Shown here one piece after another: positions 1 to 7,441 of a stretch of 10,172 nt of DNA. Source of the stretch: Bacteriovoracaceae bacterium (GTDB lineage Bacteria > Bdellovibrionota > Bacteriovoracia > Bacteriovoracales > Bacteriovoracaceae); assembly GCA_023151145.1 (NCBI GenBank), contig JAKLJM010000116.1, forward strand, positions 1 through 10,172, in the 5' to 3' direction. The position numbers and the translations under genes are program-made. The notes beneath the pieces were generated by a model. The model made no database searches, was not told the origin of the DNA, and saw only the letters and a list, made by a program, of their open reading frames with translations. Position 1 is the first letter of the stretch, and each line of letters starts with the position of its first letter.

Positions 1-867
1 ATTTATTTTTTTCATCAAGTGCGGTGACATAAATTTCAATTGATTTTTTTTAAGAAAATCAAAAACAAACGCATCACTCTCTTTTCCAATTAGAGATCTA
101 GTTCTATTCGAGAAAATTAACACTCTCTCGACATCGCCAATCTCGTTATCAGACACTTTCAATAGGCCATTTTCTGCCCTTAAGTCTTCAAACAAAACTG
201 CCGTCCAGTATTTCAAATCTTCATCCATCACATCTGCCATATAATTTTCTAGTGAAATCGTACTCAATTTCTGATTAGCATTTAAAAAGTCTGCGATTTC
301 TTTTTTTATACTTACAGTAAGTTTTTCTTTTTTTATAAAATCAAAACTTAAAAGTGTTGTTCTATACATTGATTTTAAAAAATGAAAATCATTGAATCCA
401 AGCAGCAATAAAAGGAAAACAACATCGGCGGCAACATGCAAATAGCGATCAAATAATTCTAAATCTGCATTGATATTTTTATCTGTTTCCTCTGTATTAA
501 AATCATAAAAAATATTTTCAAATAATAGCTTCAATTCAAAAGCGCCATCTGGATGAGTCACACTCCAGTAACGGTCGCGCACATGCAGAAGCCAATTTTT
601 CCAATGAATTTCTTTCTCGCGTAGGATTTTCGCCTCCATATAGCTCGTCGTGATTTGATGAAATCTGGTGAGCCATTGGATATCAATTGATTGCGAAATA
701 AATAACGTGATATTCCTTTTTTCAAATTTTTCTAAATAAGAAAAATCAAGCCAGTCACCTCGTTTGCGAAGCAAGACTGTATTTCCAGAAGAATTTTTCC
801 AATACAAATCCCCAGGGGACATTTTGTACTGTCTCAATTCATCATATGAAACTTCTGATAATTCCAA
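1..867 (-). CDS. Unrecognised protein, N-terminal part; runs off the left edge
   Basis: An uninterrupted reading frame of 289 codons continues past the window edge, so the C-terminus is missing. I chose the TTG start at 867 because GGAG (877-874) lies six bases before it; the first in-frame ATG (codon 16, base 822) has no ribosome binding site. I see no signal peptide; the only strongly hydrophobic run (about 148-157) is too short for a convincing membrane segment. Residues about 18-60 (GDLYWKNSSGN, then LEKFEKRNITLFIS) follow the pattern of the small N-terminal module that often precedes HD-GYP or PilZ domains in deltaproteobacterial signalling proteins; this is a resemblance by eye only. 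The rest looks helical and shows no HD or GGDEF residues. It is separated from the opp operon by 170 bases and a hairpin, so it is probably its own transcription unit. The frame is very likely real; the function is unknown. Confidence 0.8.
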   Translation of the reverse strand, partial: MELSEVSYDELRQYKMSPGDLYWKNSSGNTVLLRKRGDWLDFSYLEKFEKRNITLFISQSIDIQWLTRFHQITTSYMEAKILREKEIHWKNWLLHVRDRYWSVTHPDGAFELKLLFENIFYDFNTEETDKNINADLELFDRYLHVAADVVFLLLLLGFNDFHFLKSMYRTTLLSFDFIKKEKLTVSIKKEIADFLNANQKLSTISLENYMADVMDEDLKYWTAVLFEDLRAENGLLKVSDNEIGDVERVLIFSNRTRSLIGKESDAFVFDFLKKNQLKFMSPHLMKKIN

Positions 868-966
868 AAATAACTCCAAAATAAAAATCAAATCTAAGCG
901 ATCTCTTAAGATTCTTTTCGGATTTAAAATGAACGATGTTTAGGAGAAGAAGGTTTTTTTTCACTG

Positions 967-1000
967 GAGTGGAGAGCTCAAGCTCTCCACTCTTTTCTTT
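967..1000 (+). terminator. Strong 11-bp hairpin followed by a T-rich tract on the plus strand
   Basis: Bases 967-977 and 982-992 are perfect inverse complements around a TCAA loop, and TTTTCTTT follows at 993-1000, which is the shape of an intrinsic terminator read on the plus strand. No plus-strand gene lies upstream. On the minus strand, where oppF ends at 1038, the same stem is followed by CAGTG and then eight A, so it is not a classical terminator in that direction. It may end antisense transcripts, or act as a stable 3' structure for the opp mRNA, perhaps with Rho. The hairpin is certain in the sequence; its direction and role are not. Confidence 0.5.
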
Positions 1001-1033
1001 GGGAAAATTAAGAATGAATTAAATCAGATACTC

Positions 1034-1047
1034 TCCACTATAGTGGA
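1034..1047. repeat. Perfect 14-bp palindrome over the oppF stop codon
   Basis: TCCACTATAGTGGA is a perfect palindrome that contains the oppF stop codon (TAG, 1040-1038). The neighbouring CTCTCCACT (1031-1039) recurs in the right arm of the hairpin at 967-992 (984-991 is identical apart from the first base of context), so these two elements could pair with each other in RNA. It may add to 3'-end structure of the opp transcript. Confidence 0.45.
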
Positions 1048-2009
1048 TTATGACATCTAAACTGGTGAGTTTCCGAAGAACTTGTCACGATAGGATAAGA
1101 TTTCTTGCAGTCCTCTGTCGCTTTCCAACATCTTGGGTGGAAATGACATCCAGTCGGTGGATTCATTGGACTTGGAATATCACCTTCTAAAATAATACGA
1201 CTCTGTTGATGTTTAGGGTCATGGCTTGGAATGGCCGAGAAAAGTGCTTTAGTATAAGGGTGCTTTGAACCACCATAAAGCTCATGTGACTCTGCTACTT
1301 CAACCATATTTCCAAGATACATTACGGCTACACGATTTGAGATATACTCAACAACCTTTAAATCATGAGCAATAAACAAATAAGTAAGACCTAAGTCTTT
1401 TTGAAGATCCATTAACAAGTTCACAACCTGAGCTTGAACTGAAACGTCTAGTGCCGAAACAGGCTCATCACAAACGATAAATTCTGGTTCTACCGCAAGA
1501 GCACGCGCGATACAAACACGCTGTCTTTGACCACCAGAGAATTCGTGTGGGTATTTATTTAAAGCATCTTTTGGCAATTGTACTTGATCAAGAAGTTGCA
1601 ATAATCTTTTTTGTCTATCTGCCTTATTTGTATGCAGTCCGTGAATTTCCATTGGCTCAGCTAAAATATCACCTACAGTCATTCTTGGATTTAATGATGC
1701 ATAAGGATCTTGAAAAATGATTTGCATTCTTCTTCTAATTGCACGCATTTCATCAGCGTTAAATTGAGTAATATCTTTTCCATCAAAAATAATTTGACCA
1801 GAAGAAGGTTCAATAAGTCTTAGGATCGATCTACCTAGTGTCGTTTTACCACAACCAGATTCACCAACAAGACCAAGAGTTTCACCCTTTTTAATTTTGA
1901 AACTTACGTTGTTAACAGCATTAACTGCACCAACTTCTCGCCCAAGTAATCCACCCTTGATTGGAAATCTTTTACATAGATCTTTTACTTCTAATAAATA
2001 CTCGCTCAT
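1038..2009 (-). CDS. oppF: Oligopeptide/dipeptide ABC transporter ATPase, OppF/DppF type
   Basis: This is one of the two cytoplasmic ATPases that power a peptide importer. The protein has 323 residues, a normal length. In order it shows Walker A (GESGCGKT, 49-56), the Q-loop glutamine (Q100 in FQDPYASLNP), the signature (SGGQRQR, 158-164), Walker B ending in D181-E182, and the H-loop histidine H215. The C-terminal extension typical of peptide-importer ATPases follows, with four cysteines (C288, C294, C301, C319) in the spacing seen in the family; in structurally studied relatives this region binds a [4Fe-4S] cluster. The ATG at 2009 has AGGAAAG (2019-2013) before it. It is the last gene of the five-gene operon, 22 bases after oppD. 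The family is secure; the exact substrate (oligo- or dipeptide, or another family-5 ligand) cannot be read from the ATPase. Confidence 0.95.
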   Translation of the reverse strand: MSEYLLEVKDLCKRFPIKGGLLGREVGAVNAVNNVSFKIKKGETLGLVGESGCGKTTLGRSILRLIEPSSGQIIFDGKDITQFNADEMRAIRRRMQIIFQDPYASLNPRMTVGDILAEPMEIHGLHTNKADRQKRLLQLLDQVQLPKDALNKYPHEFSGGQRQRVCIARALAVEPEFIVCDEPVSALDVSVQAQVVNLLMDLQKDLGLTYLFIAHDLKVVEYISNRVAVMYLGNMVEVAESHELYGGSKHPYTKALFSAIPSHDPKHQQSRIILEGDIPSPMNPPTGCHFHPRCWKATEDCKKSYPIVTSSSETHQFRCHNPL

Positions 2010-2031
2010 ATTCTTTCCTATTTTCTAATTC

Positions 2032-3024
2032 TTAGTTTAATGGATGAAAACAACTTACTTGATGACCAGCACCGATATCTCTTAAGTGTGGTTCACCTTG
2101 AATACCTTTACAAACTTCTGTGGCGTGCTTACATCTATCTTGAAAATTACATCCTGATGGAAGTTCAAATAATGAAGGAACCATTCCTTCAATTGTTTGC
2201 AGACGCTCTTTTTTCACTCCAGTAGTAGAGTCAAAAGAAGGAATCGATTCCATTAGTCCTTTTGTATATGGATGTTGTGGATGATTGAATAACGTTTTCA
2301 CATCAGCACGTTCAACAATTTGACCGCAATACATTACGGCAACGTCATCACATGTTTCTGCTACAACTCCAAGATCGTGAGTAATAAGAATAATCCCCAT
2401 CCCTAGTTCTTTTTGAAGCTTTTTCATAAGCTCTAGAATTTGAGCTTGGATGGTTACGTCTAGTGCGGTTGTTGGTTCATCAGCAATGAGAACATCTGGC
2501 TCACAAGACAAAGCAATGGCGATCATTACACGTTGTCTCATACCACCTGATAATTGATGAGGGTATTCATGTACTCTTTTTTCAGGAGAAGGAATGCCAA
2601 CTAAACGAAGCATGTCGACAGCTTTTGCAGCACGAGCTTTGTTATCTAAATTTGGCTGATGAAGTTCTAACACTTCCTCAATTTGATCCCCAATTGTAAA
2701 AACTGGGTTAAGTGAAGTCATTGGCTCTTGGAAAATCATGGCAATTTTATTACCACGAATTTTTCTCATTTCTTCGCCTGCGATATTAACTAAGCTTTTG
2801 CCTTTGAAATTAATTTCTCCACCAGCAATTCTTCCCGGAGGATTAGGGATTAAACCCATAATCGCTAGAGCTGTTACGGATTTACCTGAACCAGATTCAC
2901 CTACAACTCCTACAGTTTTCCCTTTATAAACGTCAAAATTTACTCCGTTTACAGCTTTTACTGTCCCACGGTCCGTTTTGAATTCTACAACCAGGTCTTT
3001 AACTTCTAATACTTTTTCAGCCAT
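2032..3024 (-). CDS. oppD: Oligopeptide/dipeptide ABC transporter ATPase, OppD/DppD type
   Basis: This is the second ATPase of the importer and is expected to pair with OppF as a heterodimer on the cytoplasmic side of the permeases. It has 330 residues. Visible motifs are Walker A (GESGSGKS, 42-49), Q99 in the Q-loop (FQEPMTSLNP), the signature LSGGMRQR (158-165), Walker B with D182-E183, and H216 in the H-loop. The methionine after LSGG and the NPPGRIAGGEI segment after the first helix are usual for the OppD/DppD branch. Four C-terminal cysteines (C292, C298, C305, C325) match the iron-sulfur-type extension of the family. AAGGAA (3036-3031) precedes the ATG. All catalytic residues are present in both ATPases, so neither site looks degenerate. 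It lies 46 bases after oppC and 22 before oppF, in the same operon. Confidence 0.95.
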   Translation of the reverse strand: MAEKVLEVKDLVVEFKTDRGTVKAVNGVNFDVYKGKTVGVVGESGSGKSVTALAIMGLIPNPPGRIAGGEINFKGKSLVNIAGEEMRKIRGNKIAMIFQEPMTSLNPVFTIGDQIEEVLELHQPNLDNKARAAKAVDMLRLVGIPSPEKRVHEYPHQLSGGMRQRVMIAIALSCEPDVLIADEPTTALDVTIQAQILELMKKLQKELGMGIILITHDLGVVAETCDDVAVMYCGQIVERADVKTLFNHPQHPYTKGLMESIPSFDSTTGVKKERLQTIEGMVPSLFELPSGCNFQDRCKHATEVCKGIQGEPHLRDIGAGHQVSCFHPLN

Positions 3025-3070
3025 TATATTTTCCTTACTACTTATTTTAAATCAATTCTAAAAGTTTATT

Positions 3071-3940
3071 TTACTTACCTTTGAGTTTTGGATCAAGGGC
3101 GTCTCTAATTGCATCTCCCAAGATATTTAATGCCAGAACAATAATAAACATAAAGAGAGTCGCAGCACCTAATTGCCACCATACTCCACGTGATAACTCA
3201 AGTTTTGCATCATCGATCATGACACCCCAACTTGGTCTTCCTTGTACCCCTAAGCCTAAATATGAAAGGATAACTTCTGACTTAATGGCCATTTGAAAAG
3301 TGAGAGAAAAATTAATAATCATCATATGCGATACGTTCGGTAAAATATGACGAAACATCTTTCTCATATCTGATCCACCAATGGCAGAGGCAGCATGAAC
3401 ATATTCTCTATCTTTGTGACGAATAACTTCACCTCTAATAACACGGCAAAGTCCTACCCAACTTGTTAATCCCAATGAAAGATAAACTGCCGTTAAACCC
3501 TTACCAATGATAAAAGCAATGGCAATGATGAGCATAATTCCAGGAATTGAGGAAATAGTTGTATAAATCCATCCGATAAAATCATCTAGTTTACCACCAT
3601 AGTAACCGGCAATTAACCCAAGCACTGAACCAAGAGTTACGGTAATAAATGCTGTAACTAAACCTATTGAAATAGCTGTCTCAGCCCCTTTAATGGCTTT
3701 CAAGAAAACACTTCTACCGAAAATATCTGTACCGAAAATATAATCAGCACTAGGAGCACTATATGAAGGTCCGATTTCTTTTGACCAGTCAGCAGCAATA
3801 ACGCCGGTGAAAGCTAGAATTCCCATCACCATATATACGGTAACTATAACAAATGAAATAAAAGCTAATTTATCTTTATAAATTGATCGAGCAGCATGTG
3901 CCCATATAGATTGATTCGGTCTTACAGTCGTCGTAGTCAT
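3071..3940 (-). CDS. oppC: Peptide ABC transporter permease, OppC/DppC type
   Basis: This is an inner-membrane permease subunit that pairs with OppB to form the peptide channel. From the ATG at 3940 it has 289 residues, with a short cytoplasmic N-terminus, a first membrane helix near 26-48, the OppC-specific motif FGTDIFGR (69-76), and further helices near 88-113, 124-146, 203-223 and 256-278. The EAA loop that docks on the ATPases is at about 179-202 (EYVHAASAIGGSD and following). The C-terminus LGDAIRDALDPKLKG is typical. I prefer this ATG because GAAAGAG lies nine bases before it. A TTG at 3961, directly after the oppB stop codon, would add seven residues but has no ribosome binding site. 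In either case oppC follows oppB so closely that the two are probably translated in a coupled way. Confidence 0.93.
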   Translation of the reverse strand: MTTTTVRPNQSIWAHAARSIYKDKLAFISFVIVTVYMVMGILAFTGVIAADWSKEIGPSYSAPSADYIFGTDIFGRSVFLKAIKGAETAISIGLVTAFITVTLGSVLGLIAGYYGGKLDDFIGWIYTTISSIPGIMLIIAIAFIIGKGLTAVYLSLGLTSWVGLCRVIRGEVIRHKDREYVHAASAIGGSDMRKMFRHILPNVSHMMIINFSLTFQMAIKSEVILSYLGLGVQGRPSWGVMIDDAKLELSRGVWWQLGAATLFMFIIVLALNILGDAIRDALDPKLKGK

Positions 3941-3961
3941 ATCGTTATACTCTTTCGTCAA

Positions 3962-4903
3962 TTATTTTAATTTTGCTCTAGGATCCACAAGGGTATAAAG
4001 CACATCAGTTAATAAATTGAAGACCATAAATGCAACAGCAGATAGGATGGTCATCGCTTTAATAACTGGAAAATCAGAAGTATTAATGGCCTTTATCGTA
4101 AGTCCCCCTAAGCCAGGGATACTAAAAAAGCTTTCTGTCAAAATCCCACCTAAAACTAAAAATGGAATTTGAATAATTAAATAAGTCAAAATGGGAATCA
4201 TGGCATTTTTTAAAACGTGCTTAAAAAGAATTTTCTTTTCAGTTAAGCCTTTTGCACGCGCCGTACGAACGTAGTCTTGATAAATTTCATCGAGAACAGC
4301 CGTTCTATAATAACGAACATCCGGTCCAATGTTCATAATAAGATAAAGGACAATTGGTAATAAGACGTATGGAACAAAGTTTGGAAATCCTGGTTCATAA
4401 CCAGCAATTTCAAATAGACCTAATTTGTAAGCAAAGAAATATTGCCCAAATAGAATGTAGGCAAGGCCTGGAATTGACATCATTGCCACACATACAAAGA
4501 CCACACTCTTGTCTAACATTTTACCGCGATAAAATGAAACCAAGAGTGAGATCGAAATTGCGATTGCGTTTGTTAGAATAAAAGCTGGAACAGTGATCGC
4601 CATTGATGGAAACGCACCATTCTTAATCATTTGCCAAATTTCTTGCTTAGATGACCATGAATATCCAAAGTCCCAAGTAAAAGCAGATTTCACAATGTCA
4701 AAATATTGAGCCCAGAAAGGTCGATCAAGACCAAGCTCGCGATGAATTTGTGCAATTTGTTCTACCGTTCCATGTTTTCCTAATAAAAGGAGAGCTGGAT
4801 CTGGTGCAACTAAGTTAAATAGGACAAAAACAATTAAACAGACCCCGAGCAATGTCGGGATCATGTTAACTACTTTTCTAATGATATAGAGCCAAATATT
4901 CAT
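3962..4903 (-). CDS. oppB: Peptide ABC transporter permease, OppB/DppB type
   Basis: This is the other channel-forming inner-membrane subunit. It has 313 residues, the normal length for OppB. It begins with a membrane helix at about 10-31 preceded by the typical YIIRKVVNMIPTL, then an external stretch containing LGLDRPFWAQY (57-67), and further helices near 100-123, 134-156, 174-194, 236-257 and 286-307. The EAA loop is DYVRTARAKGLTEKK and following residues (210-237), and the protein ends LVDPRAKLK as the family usually does. The ATG at 4903 is 11 bases past the oppA stop; the only ribosome-binding sequence is the AGG that overlaps that stop codon, which suggests coupling to oppA translation. 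It is the second gene of the operon. Confidence 0.94.
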   Translation of the reverse strand: MNIWLYIIRKVVNMIPTLLGVCLIVFVLFNLVAPDPALLLLGKHGTVEQIAQIHRELGLDRPFWAQYFDIVKSAFTWDFGYSWSSKQEIWQMIKNGAFPSMAITVPAFILTNAIAISISLLVSFYRGKMLDKSVVFVCVAMMSIPGLAYILFGQYFFAYKLGLFEIAGYEPGFPNFVPYVLLPIVLYLIMNIGPDVRYYRTAVLDEIYQDYVRTARAKGLTEKKILFKHVLKNAMIPILTYLIIQIPFLVLGGILTESFFSIPGLGGLTIKAINTSDFPVIKAMTILSAVAFMVFNLLTDVLYTLVDPRAKLK

Positions 4904-4914
4904 TTTTTACTTAC

Positions 4915-6678
4915 CTAGAATTTTTTAAGAGACTGAGCTTTAACTTCGTTATCAATATTTAAATATTGAACGTTGTTATGGTGTAAATCAGATGTATGGT
5001 AATTTCTTAACCATGATTGTTGCAATGTATATGATTGTCTGTGCATGTTATACATTAGAACAACGTTGTCAGCTACGAACTTATTTAACTCTTCATACAA
5101 CTTAGTTCTTTCTGGAGAATCTTGCATAAGAGCAGCTTTCTCGAACATTTTGTTATACTCAGGATTGTCGTAGTTAGAGCTGTTGGCACCTGGAGACTTA
5201 TTTGGTCCATACAATAACTGAAGAAAGTTTTCAGCATCTGGATAGTCTGCACCCCAAGCCATACCAAACATTTGAACTGATTTTTTCTTAACTTTCGCCA
5301 TAAATTCTGGCCATGGTGAAGCAACGATTTTGATTTTTACACCAATTTGTTCCATTTGCTTAACGAAGAACTCAGCCATTTGACGTGATGTAGTTGAATC
5401 AGAAATATCGTAAGTAATCTCAGGAAGTCCCTTACCTTCTGGGTAACCAGCTTCTGCTAGAGTTTTCTTAGCTAATTCTAAGTTTGGTCCTTTCCAAGGA
5501 TTTTTAAAATCTGGCATGTTTCCAACGATACCTGGAGGTACGATAGATTGAGCTGGAAAAGAAGTGTTATTATAGAATAACTCGTTTGATTTTCCTTCAT
5601 CATAAGCCAAATACATTGCTCTTCTTAAATTAACATTTTGGAAAAGTTTGTTTTCGTAGTTAAATCCAGTGTAAGTAACATCAAGTAATGGAGTGATTGA
5701 AAGAATCATTCCTTTACCTGATAGATCTGGAGTTAATTTATTATCTTTAATAGCTGTTCCAAAGTTATCTTTTGGAATACCGTAAAAATCTAATTCACCT
5801 TTATTGAATTTTAACCAAGCAGGTTGAGATTCAACCATTACGTGAACAATAACTTTATCAACAAGTGGAAGTTGTTTTCCAGCGTCTGCTAATAAATTTT
5901 GGAATTCAGGAGAAGCATCAGATGGGTAAAGTTTCTTTCTAAAAGTTGGGTTTTTAACGTAGATGATCGTTTTCGTTTGATCAAATTTTCCAGCTTCTAG
6001 TTTATATGGACCAGTTCCCACTGGGTGATTTAAAAATTCTTTTCCATACTTGTCAGCAACTTCGCGAGAAACTGCATATGTAAATGGCATAGCTAAAGAA
6101 TAAAGAAATTGTGGAAATGGCTTCGCTAATGTGAATTGAAGTGTGTACTTATCAATTGCTTTTAACCCTTCTACTTCTTCATCATAATTAGTTGCTGGAA
6201 GTTTAGAGTTTTTGTCTCTCCATTCATTTAGGCCTTTGATTTTTCCATCAAGTACCCACCAGCCTTCTGAATTAAGTTTTGAATCCGCTAATCTCTTAAT
6301 AGAGAAAACGAAATCTTTTGCTTCAAGCTCACGGCCTTTGCCGCCAGCAAAAGCTGCATCGTCTTGAAACATTACGCCTGGACGAATTTTGAAAGTATAA
6401 ACAAGACCATCAGTTGAAACTTGTGGCATTTCTTCCGCTAAGTTTGGAACTAATGTGTAAGGCATTTTTAAATAGTGAAATTCTAATAAACCTTCATAGA
6501 TTTTTGAGATTTCACGTCCAGAATACAAGTCCCCTGCATTGATAGGGTCAAATCCCTTAATCTCAGCAGTGCTCGAAAGATTTAACACGCGCTCTGAGGC
6601 ATTTTGCTTTTTTGTACAACCAGCAAAAACCACTAAAGACGCTGCCATAATGGCAATAACGCATTTTTTAAGATTCAT
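4915..6678 (-). CDS. oppA: Peptide-binding lipoprotein of an ABC importer (family 5 solute-binding protein)
   Basis: This protein captures peptides outside the inner membrane and hands them to OppBC. It has 587 residues. The N-terminus has two lysines, a hydrophobic core and a lipobox FAGC with the modified cysteine at 21, so it should be lipid-anchored. Phenylalanine at the -3 position is less usual than leucine. The solute-binding domain spans roughly 55-500; hallmarks are YEGLLEF (61-67), the VYTFKIRPGVMFQD segment (93-106), HPVGTGPY (218-225), LRRAMYLAYD (351-360) and WGADYPDAENFLQLLYG (475-491). AAGGA stands eight bases before the ATG, and a good promoter lies upstream. Being first in the operon fits the usual higher need for binding protein. 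Family-5 proteins also bind nickel, haem or opines, so 'peptide' is the likely rather than a proven ligand; nothing is truncated. Confidence 0.94.
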   Translation of the reverse strand: MNLKKCVIAIMAASLVVFAGCTKKQNASERVLNLSSTAEIKGFDPINAGDLYSGREISKIYEGLLEFHYLKMPYTLVPNLAEEMPQVSTDGLVYTFKIRPGVMFQDDAAFAGGKGRELEAKDFVFSIKRLADSKLNSEGWWVLDGKIKGLNEWRDKNSKLPATNYDEEVEGLKAIDKYTLQFTLAKPFPQFLYSLAMPFTYAVSREVADKYGKEFLNHPVGTGPYKLEAGKFDQTKTIIYVKNPTFRKKLYPSDASPEFQNLLADAGKQLPLVDKVIVHVMVESQPAWLKFNKGELDFYGIPKDNFGTAIKDNKLTPDLSGKGMILSITPLLDVTYTGFNYENKLFQNVNLRRAMYLAYDEGKSNELFYNNTSFPAQSIVPPGIVGNMPDFKNPWKGPNLELAKKTLAEAGYPEGKGLPEITYDISDSTTSRQMAEFFVKQMEQIGVKIKIVASPWPEFMAKVKKKSVQMFGMAWGADYPDAENFLQLLYGPNKSPGANSSNYDNPEYNKMFEKAALMQDSPERTKLYEELNKFVADNVVLMYNMHRQSYTLQQSWLRNYHTSDLHHNNVQYLNIDNEVKAQSLKKF

Positions 6679-6724
6679 AATTAAAATCCTTTTTGATGAC
6701 TAAAAAACTTTGGTCGGAAATTAA

Positions 6725-6754
6725 TTTATAAACGGTATTTGAACTATTTGTCAT
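6725..6754 (-). promoter_or_regulatory. Putative sigma-70-type promoter of the opp operon
   Basis: On the minus strand ATGACA (6754-6749, five of six bases of the -35 consensus) is followed after 18 bases by TATAAA (6730-6725, five of six of the -10 consensus). Transcription would start near 6718 and give a leader of about 40 bases before the oppA ATG at 6678. The site is placed as expected, directly in front of a five-gene operon that has no other evident promoter. It was found by eye only. Confidence 0.55.
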
Positions 6755-6765
6755 GTTTTTATGAC
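6750..6765. promoter_or_regulatory. Small inverted repeat over the opp -35 box
   Basis: GTCAT (6750-6754) and ATGAC (6761-6765) form a five-base inverted repeat with a six-base spacer, and the first arm overlaps the -35 box of the putative opp promoter. It could be an operator half-site pair. Arms this short are common by chance in AT-rich DNA, so this is a weak call. Confidence 0.2.
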
Positions 6766-6790
6766 GGAATCTTAGAAAATCTTTGGCTTT

Positions 6791-7441
6791 TTACTCATGG
6801 CATTGTGACTGGAAGAGAATCATTGAGAAAAGCTTACTTTCTGATTGTAAGAGATCAATAGACAACCTACGGTATTTGCCATTGTCCCACGCGCCATGAT
6901 GAATTTGAAAGACATGATTGGTGGCATTGGCCAAACGACAATTCTCTGAAGTTAATTCATCGCATTTTATTTTTGTTGGAGCTTGAATTAAATCTAAATA
7001 ACGACTGATACCCACCACAAACTCACGCAGCAGAATCTCAGACTCTTCTTTTTTTCCTCTGGCATCTGCTTCATCTAAAAACGTGGCGTAGAGATGACTT
7101 TTAAAAAAACTTTGCTCCTCAAGTGACTTGCCATAATCAAGCTCTAACAACTCTTCACCAATGAGAGGAATAGCAATTGAGATTTTAAATTTTTTTTGAT
7201 TAGTCACCAAGGCTGATTCAGCGTTAAAGACAAATTTTCCAAAATGTGATTCAATTCGCCCTTTGCCTTCTGAGTTAAGACAAACGTCTTTTAAGGTTTC
7301 TGGTAGCCAATTTCGTTGTGAGGATTGAGGGCGAGTCTGTAAAGAGCCACAAGCTGAAAAGAGAAATAAAAAAGCGACAACTCCAATTAAGGAGCTGACG
7401 CTGGTTTTCTGGTGCTTTCGATTGATTGAATATTTTTTAAT
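6791..7441 (-). CDS. Small lipoprotein, possibly LolB-like; start codon unresolved
   Basis: The frame encodes a lipoprotein-type signal peptide (SLIGVVAFLFLFSAC, cysteine at 7348-7346) and about 185 mature residues, the size of mature LolB. The core GKGRIESHFGKFVF followed by FKISIAIPLIGEELLELDY resembles the LolB pattern of a beta strand pair leading to a 'PLG...L.L' strand. LolB would receive lipoproteins from LolA and insert them in the outer membrane. The call rests on pattern, size and its place after a TPR lipoprotein gene; it is not a confident family match. The nearest ordinary starts are TTG at 7210 and GTG at 7207, but they lack a ribosome binding site and would remove the signal peptide. 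The frame stays open to 7498 without any ATG, GTG, TTG or CTG. I give the end as 7441 (ATT, after AAAGAG; followed by KKYSINRKHQK), which would overlap the TPR gene by 55 bases. The true start is uncertain; a frame error in the T run near 7375 is an alternative. Confidence 0.6.
   Translation of the reverse strand: MKKYSINRKHQKTSVSSLIGVVAFLFLFSACGSLQTRPQSSQRNWLPETLKDVCLNSEGKGRIESHFGKFVFNAESALVTNQKKFKISIAIPLIGEELLELDYGKSLEEQSFFKSHLYATFLDEADARGKKEESEILLREFVVGISRYLDLIQAPTKIKCDELTSENCRLANATNHVFQIHHGAWDNGKYRRLSIDLLQSESKLFSMILFQSQCHE

Noticed and set aside
2040..2225. Plus-strand open frame inside oppD
   Set aside because: It is the antisense shadow of the conserved ATPase gene, with no ribosome binding site and no recognisable protein features.
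2738..3296. Plus-strand open frames at 2738-2929 and 3081-3296
   Set aside because: Both run antisense to oppD and oppC coding sequence, whose own frames carry full family motifs.
4354..4581. Plus-strand open frame inside oppB
   Set aside because: It is antisense to a complete permease gene and looks like a shadow frame.
5085..5324. Minus-strand open frame within oppA in another frame
   Set aside because: It is out of frame within the conserved solute-binding domain and has no supporting features.
6791..7210. Taking TTG 7210 as the true start of the small lipoprotein
   Set aside because: It would discard an in-frame lipobox signal peptide and about 46 residues of coding-like sequence, and it has no ribosome binding site.
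7382..7395. CTCC/GGAG inverted repeat at the end of the TPR gene as a terminator
   Set aside because: The arms are only four bases, no T tract follows on the minus strand, and the next gene's frame runs through it.
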